Source of the DNA: Acanthochlamys bracteata
Taxonomy: Eukaryota > Streptophyta > Magnoliopsida > Pandanales > Velloziaceae
DNA length: 64,000 nucleotides
Direction of reading: 5' to 3'
NCBI GenBank assembly: GCA_019914995.1
Contig: CM034127.1
Span: 310,001 to 374,000 of the forward strand
In this document: piece after piece, positions 1 through 11,240 of the stretch
Layout of the letters: every line of letters begins with the position of its first letter
Numbering within the stretch: position 1 is the stretch's first letter
Program-made: the position numbers and the translations under genes
The notes under the pieces: model-generated
What the model was told of the DNA's origin: nothing
Seen by the model: only the letters and a program-made list of their open reading frames with translations
Databases searched by the model: none

Positions 1-387
1 TTCTGTGAAAAAGAAGATGATCTTTGCTCGTTGTAGATCTTCTAGTTGAATTGCTTCAATGCGTTGTGAGTCCAGAAGATTTTTGAAGTAAGGAGAGTTT
101 TGTTGTTGTTGAACCCAATACTCTGTTTTGGGTGATATAGAGAAGTCTTCGTATGCTTCAGCGGTTAATCAGCTGACTGTAGTGTGACTATGGGATCCTC
201 TATTCTGTATGCTGTTTGATTTATAGTAGCATAGCAGTTGGCTGTATAATGATTGTTATTGTCTGCCGTAAATAAGATAATCTTGATCTATCTAATCCTG
301 CAGAACTTGATTTCAGATCATTAGTCTAATATAAATTATAATTCTTAATTTTTTGTTATCATTAAAATTAACTTGATAGTTCCAACA
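1..387. mobile_element. copia LTR, right end only
   Basis: This stretch matches the right-hand ends of the two LTRs at 34101-35587 and 40772-42255, including the passage around GGGATCCTCT and the terminal TTCCAACA ending at 387. The left part lies outside the window. After 387 the sequence is not the copia internal sequence that follows the other two copies. So this is either a solo LTR or the outer LTR of a minus-strand element whose body lies to the left. Confidence 0.85.
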
Positions 388-1966
388 GATTTGTGATGTT
401 ATAATACTGCTCAAAGTTAATACGGCAAAAATAAAAAGATTGACCTATTTCTGACTTTGTTTTTGCACATGAATGCAAACATAAATCAAGTTAATTCTAG
501 ACAATTCATTTAAAATTGAAATTCAAGAGAGAGGAGGAAACCATAAGAAGAAGAAAGACTTAGAAATGAGTGGGGAAGAGGAGACCCTTGAAGAACGTGA
601 TCATCACGAAGGAAGAGTGCTTCCTCAAAACACATCAAATGAGGAAACGAGTTCTCCGCATTGGCCTCTACTTTTGTTTTGTCTTTTTTTCCCAACCAGT
701 GTTAGGTTCAAGAGAGTGAGTGAAACGGTTGGATTACAGTATAATTATGATTGCGTACAATAGATGAAGATGAAATGGGGTCTGATATTAAGTTTAACTT
801 TTTACTTCAAAAGTTTAGAGTAATTGGTGAAGTCGTTCATTATTTATAATGCTTCGAGGATCTTCGAGTATGATACTGTAAGATGAGATTGGGGTATATT
901 TTTCATAGCAACCGATGATAGTGTCTGAAAATGTGTTTCATAGTATTTTTTTTATAAAAAATTATGTAATTCACAAAATTTTAAAATTTTTTTAAAAATA
1001 TAATAATTTATATATTATAAAGTTTTTTGTAATGTAATATTTATTTATTTTTCAGTTAAAAAAATTAAATTTATTTTATACAAAATTTTTAAACTAAAAT
1101 TTGATTTTAAAATTTTTATTAATTTTTAATCATTCTCAAATATTGTCTAATTCGTTAGCTATATATGCATACAAAAGAAAGTACAATGCTGATCACCGGA
1201 AAGGAGAAGGCATTACTTTAGCAGCATGCGATATGTGCGAAACAATTTTATCAAGTGACGAATATATGAAGATCAGTCAAAAAACACGTACAATTTTTTG
1301 TATCCTACGTACATAATAAGCATGGATGTTTCAGTAACCATGCATATATACTTAAGAAGCAGCAAACATATATATATGTTTTCGGATCGACCCGACATAT
1401 CAATATGGTTGTCTTCAACTCTTCATTCGTGTAAATCCCCTTTAGTTAGCCCGCGATAACAACAACATTCCCTCATTCTGATAAATCGATCGATCGGAAC
1501 AACAATAACAATATTTTCTTTTTTGTTTCTTCAGCAATAGCAATCAGACACTGACCTATGGCTCTTCTTTTGCTTACTCCCCGCTTAGCTCTCCTCTCTC
1601 CTTAGCTCGGCGCTGTAATGACGCCTTACTCTACAAGATAGGGTCCACAACACCAGGCTCTATTCACTCCCACCGTCGCCTTCTACATCTTCACTAGCCG
1701 GGCCTTCTAAAAGTAGCAGAGTATGTGATTTTGAAGATCGATGACCTAATGAATTCGTGTAAAATTTCAACTCCCAATCTCGCACTCAATCCTCCCCTTT
1801 TCATATCTAGGGTTTCTTTTTTCTTCCCTCCACAGCTCAATCTAGAACTCTGAAATCTTTAATTCGCTCACACCCACCTCATTTACAAGCTCAAACTCCC
1901 GTGAATGAGATAAGAGAATGATCCATGTTTGGTGAGAAGACCCAATACTGACTTATTTAGCCTTTC
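388..1966. other. intergenic, no gene seen
   Basis: AT-rich DNA with only short open frames lacking recognisable domains (for example 566-763 and 1101-1316). The last few hundred bases before the CACTA insertion are pyrimidine-rich and could be the promoter or 5' UTR of the broken dioxygenase gene that resumes at 4821. That is inference from position only. Confidence 0.5.
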
Positions 1967-1990
1967 AATCACTACTAAAAATAAAGTCTT

Positions 1991-2260
1991 CGCCGACTGA
2001 GGAAAGTAGTCGGCGAGTTTCAAAAATCAGTCGGCAAAACAGATTACCGACTAAAATAATAATAGTCGGCATTTCGTCGGCAATTACCGACTAAATAAAG
2101 AATTTAGTCGGTATTTACTATTAAATTACCGACTGAAAAAAACTAATCGGTATTTACCGACTGCTCTTTCCGTCGGGAATTAGCGACTAATATTTCAGTC
2201 GGTAAATACTGACAGAAAAAGTCTATTGGTACTTACCGACTGATGCTATCAGTCGGTAAG
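1991..2260. repeat. CACTA left subterminal repeat array
   Basis: More than ten copies of a core CCGACT/AGTCGG appear in about 270 bp in alternating orientations, commonly in the context TTACCGACTAAA. In CACTA elements such arrays bind the TNPA-type protein. The mirror array lies at 4436-4798. Confidence 0.85.
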
Positions 2261-3026
2261 CACATGCAATAATATTCTTGTTGTTTCTTATTAAGTTTTT
2301 AATATTAATCATTTCATTCAATATTATCATTCAAAATATACACAACAACTACCATAATATTCATTATAGTTCACCAGCTCAATGAAAAAACAACTATTCT
2401 TGTTGGATACTAAAATCGTTATTGGATACAATTCAAATAAAAGATTATTTAAATACATAAATCAATTATAATTCGGTTCTTAGATAAGTCTAATACAACA
2501 CATAAACTCAGAGAAAGCAGAATGACTGCTTTTAAACTCCTCAAACAATGTACTTGCTCTTCATTCTCAAGAACTATCTACATCTCCGAGAAAGATAGAA
2601 AACCAACACATAAACTAAAAACATATAGATAATATTTCCATTAGGAGGTGCAACATTAATGCTAAATATGAATGAAAAATATCAAATACAACTAAACATA
2701 TAAGGATGGCTAAAGCATAAGCAAAATTAGCACATGCCGACCAATTAAAATAACAATTATTTAAATCACTCAAAATGAGGTCAAACAAGTACTGCAGACT
2801 AGGACTGAAAATTGTTGAACAAATTCGTATGCTAGCTTCTCTTCCAGAAAAAAATATGGGGAAAAACAAAAAGGAAAGACAACTTAAGCTATTTTCTGCA
2901 ATCTCTAAGTAGTGATAAGTTACAACATGAGATCTGAATAACTTGAACATCAAATTTGTTTGGCCTATATAGGAAGTTTAAAGAGAGATGCATTTCACAT
3001 ATATTCCCTAAAGAGTCAACACAAAC

Positions 3027-3338
3027 CTGCTGTCTCAATAAGAATTCTTTTTGAGACTTTGATAGATATCCCACAACCTCTTTTGTGATCTTCTCTGCCT
3101 CTCGGATTAACTGTCAATGGCAAAACACATATATTTATTCAAAATGTAAATAAAAAAAATTTTCCAATTTTTATTTAGATAATATGATAAATCAAAGAAC
3201 ATGGTCTACCAAGCTTACCTGCAAATGTCTATCCAGCTTTTAGAAGCCTGACCTTCAAGTCAACCAAAACTTGAAACAAAAATGTCAGCAAATCTATGTA
3301 CTAGGACTGTCTCATGAAGAACTTTGGCCCTATCCATA
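3027..3338 (-). pseudogene. captured fragment of peroxisomal Lon protease (LON2-like), two exons and one intron
   Basis: Read on the minus strand, 3110-3027 is an 84-bp, 28-codon exon containing AEKITKEVVGYLSKSQKEFL followed by LRQQ. This closely resembles the segment of plant LON2 just before the conserved RAIKEELG. A canonical AG (3111-3112) precedes it and GT (3025-3026) follows it. The upstream exon (3338-3219) reads KVLHETVLVHRFADIFVSSF and, in shifted frames, VDLKVRLLKA and LDRHLQ before a GT donor at 3217-3218. These also match the order in LON2, with about a dozen residues deleted and two frame changes. The 108-bp intron was kept, so capture was from genomic DNA rather than mRNA. It cannot encode a protease: the ATPase and serine-lysine catalytic domains are absent. 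Confidence 0.75.
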
Positions 3339-3674
3339 ATTTTTTTGCATTTGTAACAGCAACCAAAGTAATACAAGTCATTATTACAATATAAAATTTA
3401 TGACAAAAGCTCTGCAAAATTTTTTTATAGTTCCTACAATAATTTCTAGAAGCTATAGTGTGAAGTAACAAAACTCTGCAACTTGAATTTACTCAAGAGG
3501 TTTGGCTGTAAGCTAATAGATATGGGTATGGATAATGAGAATTTATATCTTAGAAGCAAAATACTATGAATTTAACAGAAAACAAACATTCAAACTTGTT
3601 TGATCACTGAACGCCAATAAAATTAATGAGAAACAAGAACCCACCAAGCGTCCCATGCCACCCCTACTATAAGG

Positions 3675-3821
3675 TTACTGCTTGCAGTCGACATTGGCGT
3701 TTGATCTACCTGCCGGGGTAGACATTGGTGTTCTCTCAATTTTAGAAGCCACACTTCTGGTTGACATTGGTGTCCTTTCCATCTTTAAAGCTGGCGTGCT
3801 GGGAGTCTTCATCCCAGCCAT
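3675..3821 (-). CDS. 48-aa ORF inside the CACTA element, kinesin NACK1-like N-terminus (tentative)
   Basis: The ATG is at 3821-3819 and the TAA at 3677-3675. The peptide is rich in Thr-Pro: MKTPSTPALKMERTPMST, then VASKIERTPMSTPAGRS. The pattern TPASKI(D/E)RTP.TTP is typical of the unstructured N-terminus of plant NACK1/HINKEL-type kinesins. The captured piece appears to repeat that motif twice and stops before any motor domain. A 5'-UTR-like block upstream (about 4430-4060) suggests capture of a gene's first exons. Resemblance rests on a short, low-complexity peptide, so identity is uncertain. If transcribed with the downstream LON2-like exons it would make a chimeric RNA. Confidence 0.35.
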   Translation of the reverse strand: MAGMKTPSTPALKMERTPMSTRSVASKIERTPMSTPAGRSNANVDCKQ

Positions 3822-4435
3822 TACCATTCAAATCAAGCATGTTGTTAAGAAATTATTGTTTCTTGTTTCTATTTCTTCTCCAAATCAGTGAAACTGTTTA
3901 AGTTTTTGGTGATTAACACAATCTACAACAAAATTAAAATTAAAATTCCAACTTCAAAATTCAAACTATCTACAACAAAATTGAAAGAAAATGAGCTAAA
4001 CTGAGAGAGATCAAGATATAGATAAATAACTAGAGAAATCAAATCAAACGTTTTGTTGAGGATGATTACCGTATTACTGGTTCGATTTCTCCAACTTGAT
4101 TTCTTCGATTTTCCCAGCTAGATCAAACCCAGACCCTTTTAGAATGAGATTTTCTTGAGTATGGCGATGAAGAAGGAGAAGAAATTTTTTGATTTTTGGG
4201 GTCGGATTTCAGCTCAATCGATGAAAAAAAAGTTAGGATTTGCACAGTACGCGCGATCGTGTGCCAAGACAAAGACATCGATGGTAAGAGAGTGTAGAAT
4301 AGAAAGAATTTCGGCGACAGATGAGGAGAAATTACGCGTCCGTGGAGCTGGTGACGGAGACATGAGCCCACCGGAGAGAAGAAAGAAAGAAAGAGATGAA
4401 ACAAACCGCATCCATTTAAAAAATATCTAGCTAAA

Positions 4436-4798
4436 TTACCGACTAAATGAACTTCGGTCGGTAATTTTACCATAGAAAATAAATCAGTTGATAAAATTAC
4501 CGACTAATTTTGAACTTCAATGTAATCGTATATATTATCAATTCTTTTTTATTTTTAATTGATAAAATTAGCTAAGGAATTTTAATAATCAATAATTTTA
4601 CCGACTAATTTTTATTAGTCGGTAATTTTATTAAATTTACCGACTCAGTTACACTTCAGTCGGTAAAGTATATAATTTACCGACTAATTATTATATTAGT
4701 CGGTAAATTAAAATATATTACCGACCAATATATTTTTAGTCGGTATTTTATATAATTACCGACAAAATATGTTCGGTCGGTACTATTTAGTCGGTAAA
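4436..4798. repeat. CACTA right subterminal repeat array
   Basis: Repeated TTACCGACTAA and TTAGTCGGTAA units in both orientations run up to the terminal inverted repeat. They mirror the array at 1991-2260. Confidence 0.85.
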
Positions 4799-4820
4799 AA
4801 CTATTTTTGTAGTAGTGAAT

Positions 4821-5720
4821 TCCTCTTCTAAGAACACAGAGATCAAATCCATACACACCATTTGTTGTCATCAATATCTCTTTCCTAGGGGTGGCAAATT
4901 TCAACTTGACCCAAAAATCTGACCCAAAAAAATCAGATTCGGGTCAATTTTGGGTCGACTCAAAATTGACACGAAAATATTAAACGGATTCGAGTCGGGT
5001 TTGAATTGATCCGAAATTGATTCGTTTGACCCGTTTAATCATTTATATAGTATATATTATTTAATAATTAGAAAATAATAGTATAAAATTTAAATTTAAT
5101 ATATATATATATATATATATTAATTTATTCTAATTTAACTAAGTTTTATTTAATTTATAAATTTTATCAAAATTAATATATTTTCTTTTTAAATATATCA
5201 TAATTTTTATATATTATTGCTAAAAATTAATATTTATAAATTTATTTTAATAATTATAATTATTAAATATGTCAACTCGAATTTGACTCGATTATTAAAA
5301 ATATTGGGTTAGGATTAACAATTTTGATCCATATAAATAGGTCGGGTTAGAATTGAACAATTTTAATTTGATTATTATATGGATCGACCTAAAATTGATT
5401 TATATATTCGAATTGACACCCCTATTCTTTCCTGGGTCATCCAGCAGCTATAGTGAAAGCTTGCGAAGAGTTCAGGTTCTTCAAAGTCGTTAGTCATGGT
5501 GTTGATTCTATTTTGTTATCAAAGTTGGAATCTGAAACCACTAAGTTTTCCTCTTAATCTCGGAAGGAAAAAGACCGAGCCATTTCGGCTACGCCTACAA
5601 GAATATCGGCTTCAAGAGCGAAATGAGTTGGTTTGAATTCCTTCTTCTCGATGTTACTACAAACCCTTTTTTCCATCCTTCTCTTTCTTTCTTTCCTTAT
5701 CCTTCTTCAGTTTCGTTTCG
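4821..5720 (+). pseudogene. gibberellin 2-oxidase-like 2-oxoglutarate/Fe(II) dioxygenase, first-exon remnant
   Basis: With the inserted element at 4887-5425 set aside, the plus strand reads PFVVINISF up to the insertion, then AAIVKACEEFRFFKVVSHGV (5445-5510). This is the hallmark N-terminal dioxygenase (DIOX_N) motif VKACEEFGFFKV.NHGV. A later frame gives FGYAYKNIGFKSEMSWFEFL (about 5584-5645), matching FGYG.KNIG..GD.GW.E.LLL, the diagnostic region of C19 GA2-oxidases, which inactivate gibberellins. An in-frame TAA near 5555 and a frame change between the two blocks show it is dead. The Fe-binding HxD...H region is absent. The left end is cut by the CACTA element, whose AAT target duplication abuts it. 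Other 2-ODD subfamilies are possible, but the second block favours GA2ox. Confidence 0.65.
4887..5425. mobile_element. hAT-type non-autonomous element
   Basis: The ends are AGGGGTGGCAA... and ...TTGACACCCCTAT, an imperfect inverted repeat. The perfect 8-bp duplication TCTTTCCT flanks it at 4879-4886 and 5426-5433, as expected for hAT insertions. The 539-bp interior is very AT-rich, contains an (AT)n run near 5100-5120, and has further inverted copies of a GGGTCAATTTTGGGTCGA-like motif near both ends. It has no coding capacity. It splits the dioxygenase pseudogene. Confidence 0.85.
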
Positions 5721-6771
5721 ATGAGCGCAACTTTAATACAATTGACTTTCGAGTAAATTTTATAAATTTGTAAAAATGGTAAATCTTTGTTTGTTTAAAT
5801 TCATCCGACTCATTCAGACAAATTGATAGCTTTTTTATAAACCCGATTAGGCCGACTTCGGGTCAATCGGATTGATGACAAATCGGTTTAATTTGAAGAT
5901 CTGGACTAGTTGGCGCTTCTAGATCGATGATTTTTTTATCGATCTGAACGGTCCGATTCGGTTCTCCAACTATGGTTGCCAAAATTGCATGATCGATTAA
6001 ATCAACAGACTACCCACTTAGCGTCCTTTAATTTCTTAAAAGTGAATTTTATGGAAACAAGTTTTGCAAAAATAAAACTCAGTAAAATTAGAGTTAAAAA
6101 TTATAATTAAAATACATGAATTAAAGTTTCAATTTAAAAAATACATATATAAAGTGAACGAAATTTTAAATTCGAAAAAAAAAGTGAAGTTCCGATAAAC
6201 TGAAACATGCTTTTGTGGCTTTGAATGAAAATAATCCGTGTTTATATATATGCGTATGTACTTCCAAACTTGTATATTCTAGCTAGTAGGGCAGGTAGGT
6301 ACATGGATAATGTTTCAGACACTATACGCCCCCCGCTGAGCTGTTTGTGGACGGTAGCTATTAACGCTGGCCCCGAGAGAGTATGTTGGATTCATGGCTT
6401 CGTCCAAATATAACCAAAAAATGTGTCGTCGTAGCCAGCTACTAGTAGATCTTGCAAGATTTTTATTCTATCTGTTTCGCACTAATCTGCTCTCTACTTT
6501 TCTGAACTGAAAATTTAAAATTGAAAATGAAATCACACCTATCAACAAATAATAGCATTGAAAATAAAGTTAGTTTTTCAGCTCTCGATTTTTTGTTGTA
6601 TTTTTCTTAACACGAAAGTCACGAACTGAAAAACGACATAACAAAACGTTAAACACGACTTCGTCCCCCTTTTCTAAATTTTCTAAAATTTGTTTTTCAC
6701 GTATTGATATTTTTGTATACAATACAGCTATTTAAATGCCATACTTTACATGTATTCGATCATGAGCAAGC
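5721..6771. other. intergenic, no gene seen
   Basis: Low-complexity AT-rich sequence between the two pseudogenes. Further dioxygenase exons were sought and not recognised. The last part would be the promoter and 5' UTR of the acyltransferase pseudogene. Confidence 0.5.
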
Positions 6772-8165
6772 ATGGACCAAAACCACAAAATCAACACTGT
6801 CAAAATTATTAGCCGGAAAAATATCAAAGCGGCCACCGGAGATTCTACGGAGCCGTTCATTTTACCGATATCGAACATGGATCACTTTTGTGGCCGATAT
6901 CCGGTAAGTGTTTATTACGTTTACGGCAAGCCGATGTACTTCTCCGGCGACGACTTCTCTTCCGTTGTAAACACACTGGAAAATTCCCTCGCCTGTATCT
7001 TGAAATATTATTATCCTTTCGCCGGTCGAGTGCGACCAAACCCTATCACCGGCGAAGACGAGTTCATATGCAACAATGAAGGTGCTGAACTCATCGTTGC
7101 CGTAGCCGATACCACGTTATCGGCTCTGGATTTCGGTAACCTTCTTGAATCTATCAGCAAACTCTTGATTCCATCTTCTGCCGACGATGGAGTTCTCGTC
7201 AACGTTCAGCTGATAAGATTCAACTGCGGCGGCTTCGCCATTGCGTGGAATTTCGATCACATTGTCGGTGATGCGGCAACGTCACGACCTTCGTAGTTTC
7301 ATGGGCAGAGCTAGGGCGAACCAAAAACTTAACAACGACGCCGAACCATGACCGTTCAATTTTCCGGCTTCAATCAAAGCCTCAACGTATCAATCCTTCC
7401 ATCGACGAAGATTTTACCACGTGCAGCTTGGAGCAACTCCGAGCCGTGAAAGGCACCTTCAGCGGTAATCTTAAGAAGCTTTACTACATCAGCGGGAAAC
7501 AGTTGGAGATCTTGCGAGCTTCCGCTAGCGAAGGTTTAACTGATACTGGTGAAAGGAAAAAGAGAACCAAAACGCAAGCTTTCTCAGCTTACCTCTGGAA
7601 AATTTTAGCTGACTGCGTTGATCGGAATTACGGTAACAGCAGCTGCAAGATGGGGTGGATAGTCGACGGCCGTTCGAGAATTAGTAACGGAACTTGCGAT
7701 TTGTCGAACTACATCGGCAACTTATGGTCGATGGCATCGAGCGAGGCCGGAATCGAGGAGCTGAAATCGAAGAGCTTATCGGATGTAGCAGAGACAGCAG
7801 CCAGTGCAATCGCTAGAGTGGCAAACAAGAAACATTTCATGGAGTTGGTGGACTGGGTTGAGTGCTAGAAGCCGGCATTGGTTTCGTCGAAGATTCTAAT
7901 GAACGCAGAGGGATCACCTGGGATAGTGATATCGTCGTGCCACCACTGGCCTGTGATGCATGCAGACTTCGGTTACGGCCCGCCGGTGTTAGCGACGTAT
8001 TACACCGCCTTGGAGAGGTTCCCTGTCGGATACTTTAACATGATTTCCGCCGGTAGAGACGACGGGTCGTGGCTAGTGTTCGCGTTAATTTGGCCCGAAC
8101 TGGCGACGGAGATTGAGACAAATCATGGACATGTTTTTCAATCTCCCAACCATCTCGTACGTTAA
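6772..8165 (+). pseudogene. BAHD acyltransferase pseudogene
   Basis: BAHD enzymes transfer acyl groups from CoA thioesters to alcohols or amines in plant specialised metabolism. Starting at ATG 6772 the frame runs to the catalytic HxxxD motif, here HIVGD (7258-7272). A one-base loss near 7280 then shifts the frame, and the original frame stops at 7294-7296. The protein continues in the next frame (VTTFVVSWAEL from 7281) through 7865. There an in-frame TAG (7866-7868) interrupts WVEC-KPAL, after which the same frame resumes to 8165. The second family signature DFGWG is present as DFGYG (about 7966-7980), followed by a typical C-terminus. Restoring the two defects in thought gives about 460 codons, normal for an intronless BAHD. 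The N-terminal block and HIVGD suggest the alcohol acyltransferase side of the family; the substrate is unknown. Two clear lesions make it non-functional, but decay looks recent. Confidence 0.9.
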
Positions 8166-8260
8166 CGCTTTTGTGCTGCATGCAACGCTTAGGTAGCTAC
8201 TGTATGAAAGTAATCGTATCATACATATGTATACGGTGTTATTGTGTGATAAAATTAATG

Positions 8261-9631
8261 TGTTGGAACTCCCAAATGCTTGTTTTGATGATAATAATAA
8301 ATTAAAAATTATGCTTTATGATTTAAATTAGATTGATAAGTTAAAATCAAATTTTGCAGAATTTAATGAAACAAATCTATTCTATATCCAACAAACAATA
8401 AACCAGCTGTATCAAACTATAGTCATCGACTATATGAGATTTTTTCTTAGATATAACATACAGAACAGAGAATCGGATCCATTAACGAGATTCTTGCTCA
8501 AGTTTTTATTTCAAGATATATACATACATATATTGCTGAAACAGAATACACATATTATATTGTACAAGATTTACAATGAGTCAAGCATCATCATTATTCA
8601 TAAAAAAAGTCAAATTCAATCTTCACAAAGAAAAACAAAAAAACAGATCCACTAAACTCAGCATGAAACAACTAAGCAAAGCAAGTTGTTGGAGCCTACC
8701 GTGTTTAAATCAGTCAACTCAGCTGAAATAATTTAAACTTATAGACGGGAGTTTCAAATTGCCTTCATCGTTGCATTTAATGTTGATAAAAGATTTGCAC
8801 TAGATTAGCTAAAACAAATCGTGAAGCAGTTGATTGACCACTGAATAAATATTTATTTCTATTTTAAAAATTTGCCACTGTATAGAAACACCAATCTCCA
8901 ACTGAAAGAAGTAGCCACCTGCAAAACAGAAGACATTATAAAAAACATAGAGGTTGAAGAACAGAATGAGAGATAGTGAGCAAAAATTCAAAAAACTACA
9001 CTTACACTACATCGATTCAAACCTCTCAAGTGAAGAAACTCATCTTAATATCAATCACTTTTTGAACATCATTTTCAGTAACAAGTTTGATCATCTCAAC
9101 TGAAAATTTTGAAATTATTTACTTACATTGACATAGATTATGTGGTTAAACTTGCTATTTCAATTCTCTTGTAAACGTGTGCTAGAGTGTTCAGTGCAAT
9201 TGTTAAAAAAGTTTGGTTGGAGTTCTTAAATTTTATAACAAGACTAGCGTGTGAGTTAGTAGGAAGGGTGTCCAGTAGACTGTGAACAGTTATTTTTGTG
9301 AAGAAATTATTAAAAACAAGTGTGCTTGGTGAACTCCTTCGCTTTTGGTGAGTGTATCTTGTTAAAAGTCTAGTAAAATTTTGGTTCTTGTAATAGAACA
9401 TTCGTAGACATAGATAAAAAAATTTACCGACTACGTAAATATTTTGACTACTTTTAGTTTCAATTAAATAGCCATAAACTACATAGTAATAATCACTGAC
9501 TATAAAATACAAGACTATTCACAATCGGCTGAAAGCTTACTGTCTGTATAAATATTATTTTTACAAAATTTTTTATTTATCAACTCAATTTGTTCCTCTT
9601 TTTTTGAGTTGATCTTACAGTAAATTCAACA
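8261..9631. mobile_element. solo LTR of a copia-like retrotransposon
   Basis: The sequence begins TGTTGGAACTCCCAAATG and ends AAATTCAACA, with terminal TG...CA. A perfect 5-bp duplication TAATG flanks it at 8256-8260 and 9632-9636. No internal region is present, so it is a solo LTR left by recombination between two LTRs. A TATA-like CATTATAAAAAAC near 8933-8945 could be the element promoter. It differs from the LTR family at 34101 and 40772. It inserted just downstream of the acyltransferase pseudogene. Confidence 0.85.
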
Positions 9632-9636
9632 TAATG

Positions 9637-9793
9637 GAATAACACAATATATGAATAAATTATTTTAAGTATAAGATATCGATTGCGTATGTATAAGTGC
9701 GTCTATGATTGTTGATCAATTAATGTGATACATTCGTAAGTTGGGTCCAAATAGGAACTGAAAACTGAGTAGTTGATACTCTAGAGATTGACG
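9637..9793. other. intergenic, no gene seen
   Basis: Short AT-rich spacer between the solo LTR and the next inverted-repeat element. Confidence 0.5.
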
Positions 9794-10010
9794 GTGCGTT
9801 CTTTTCACCCAAGAACTCACTTCTATTTACTTTTAATAACTCACTTCTAAGTACAAAATAATACAAAAAATACAAGAACTCACTTTCTACTTAATTTTAC
9901 TTATAAAAAGAATATAAAATTTCAATCCACTTTCAAAAATACTATTTTTAAGAATTCACTTTTAAAAACTCACCTTCAAAAAATTTACTTCCAAGGCCAA
10001 AAGAACGCAC
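9794..10010. mobile_element. small inverted-repeat element (MITE-like)
   Basis: A 217-bp block begins GTGCGTTCTTTT and ends AAAAGAACGCAC, a perfect 12-bp terminal inverted repeat. The interior repeats AACTCACTT-like words and is AT-rich. No target duplication is obvious, so the superfamily is not assigned. Confidence 0.65.
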
Positions 10011-10972
10011 TCTGAAGATGAATGAAATAATAGATAGAAATATTAGGCCTCCAAAGTTAGATATAAGTTCGAATTAGTAACGGATGGAATTAAGAATAAT
10101 GCCTAAATAAAAAAATGAGCAAGTCAGTTTTAAAGTTAATCAGCAATTTGTTTTGAATTGATCAAATGAATTCTGATTCGATGGGCTTAACAATCTATAC
10201 TTTTTAATAGTCTAACATTGATTGAATGCTGAAATAAATATATATTTATAAATAAAAAAATTAAATTTTAAAAAAATTAGTTAATTTTTTTAGTGTGAGA
10301 ATTTAATCCTATAAAAACATTAATTAGTTGTTCAAAGTTCAATAAAACAATTACCGACCGGCATAGGTGTGGTCTAACGGATACTTATAAAGTTAGAAAC
10401 TCACAGGTTGGACATATATAATAGTTCATGCGAAAAAAAGAACCAAATCAGCTAAAATACTTTTAAGAACCACTTTGAACAACAAACCTAAATTACAGAA
10501 ACCAAAACGAGTACCTTTAATTGCAGGAACCAATGTTGCTTATTACATCTTTTTAATTATCATGGATCACTGCATGTATCCTATGTGGATGAATGAATCA
10601 CTTTGTATGATGGCAAAGCAAAGCAAAGCAAACTAAAGCTTGTTCATTACATTTTCATTGTTATTTTTTTTAATGTAGGAGGGTCTTGACTATATACCTT
10701 TCTTGGGTTAGAAGAAGTTGGAAAACAACAACTTGGATCAGTAAAGCTTTACTATAGTTTATTTTAGATCGATCAAAGTGTTCTAAGATTTAAACTAAAG
10801 CCATTATTTATTCTTTTAAAGCTGTTGATTTTGATTTCATTCCATTCGATTCAATTCAATTTTCGCTTTTCTCCATGACCAGTGTAAGACAAGAATAACA
10901 TAAAGCTTATAGGAGGCAGCACGTCACAATCCCCACAAAAGAAGAACGAAACTAGGTGACGCGTTATTTTAC
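10011..10972. other. intergenic, no gene seen
   Basis: AT-rich sequence without a supported ORF. A short GCAAA tandem run lies near 10615-10630. A weak tRNA A-box-like word is at 10367-10380 (see rejected items). Confidence 0.5.
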
Positions 10973-10975
10973 TTA

Positions 10976-11237
10976 GGGCGTGTTTACCAAAGAGGGTAAA
11001 GTAGAGTTTTTAGATAAAGTGAAGTTTTTAGAAAGTAAATTTAAAAAATAAAATAAAAAATAAAAAATATTTAATAAAAAATAAAATTTTATATTAATTG
11101 TATATTTTTAATAAGTTTTAAATTGAATTTTTAAAAAATTTTTATTGATAAAAAAAATTTATTTTAATTTTTATATGTATTTATATAAAATTTGAGTTTA
11201 AAAAAAATAGAGCTTAGGAATGTTGGTAAACACGCCC
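10976..11237. mobile_element. PIF/Harbinger (Tourist-like) MITE
   Basis: The terminal inverted repeats are perfect: GGGCGTGTTTACCAA at the left and its complement TTGGTAAACACGCCC at the right. The 3-bp target duplication is TTA (10973-10975 and 11238-11240). Length 262 bp, AT-rich interior, no ORF. End sequence, target TTA and size are all characteristic of Tourist-like MITEs. Confidence 0.9.
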
Positions 11238-11240
11238 TTA

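Larger units (their letters stand above)
1970..4817. mobile_element. CACTA (En/Spm-type) transposon, non-autonomous, carrying host gene fragments
   Basis: The element starts CACTACTAAAAATA at 1970 and ends TTTTTGTAGTAGTG at 4817, so the ends are near-identical inverted repeats of the CACTA type. It is flanked by a 3-bp target duplication AAT (1967-1969 and 4818-4820), the size typical of this superfamily. Both ends hold dense subterminal arrays of an ACCGACTAA/TTAGTCGGT motif in both orientations, the usual transposase-binding layout. No transposase ORF is visible in its 2848 bp. The interior instead carries minus-strand fragments: a GC-richer 5'-UTR-like block (about 4060-4430), a 48-codon ORF (3675-3821) and two LON2-like exons (3027-3338). 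That makes it a gene-capturing CACTA element that needs a transposase from elsewhere. Confidence 0.93.

Noticed and set aside
10360..10415. tRNA-like or SINE-like start (GTGTGGTCTAACGG and ACAGGTTGGA)
   Set aside because: The A-box-like word is reasonable but the B-box is poor, there is no cloverleaf, and no poly-A or target duplication was found.
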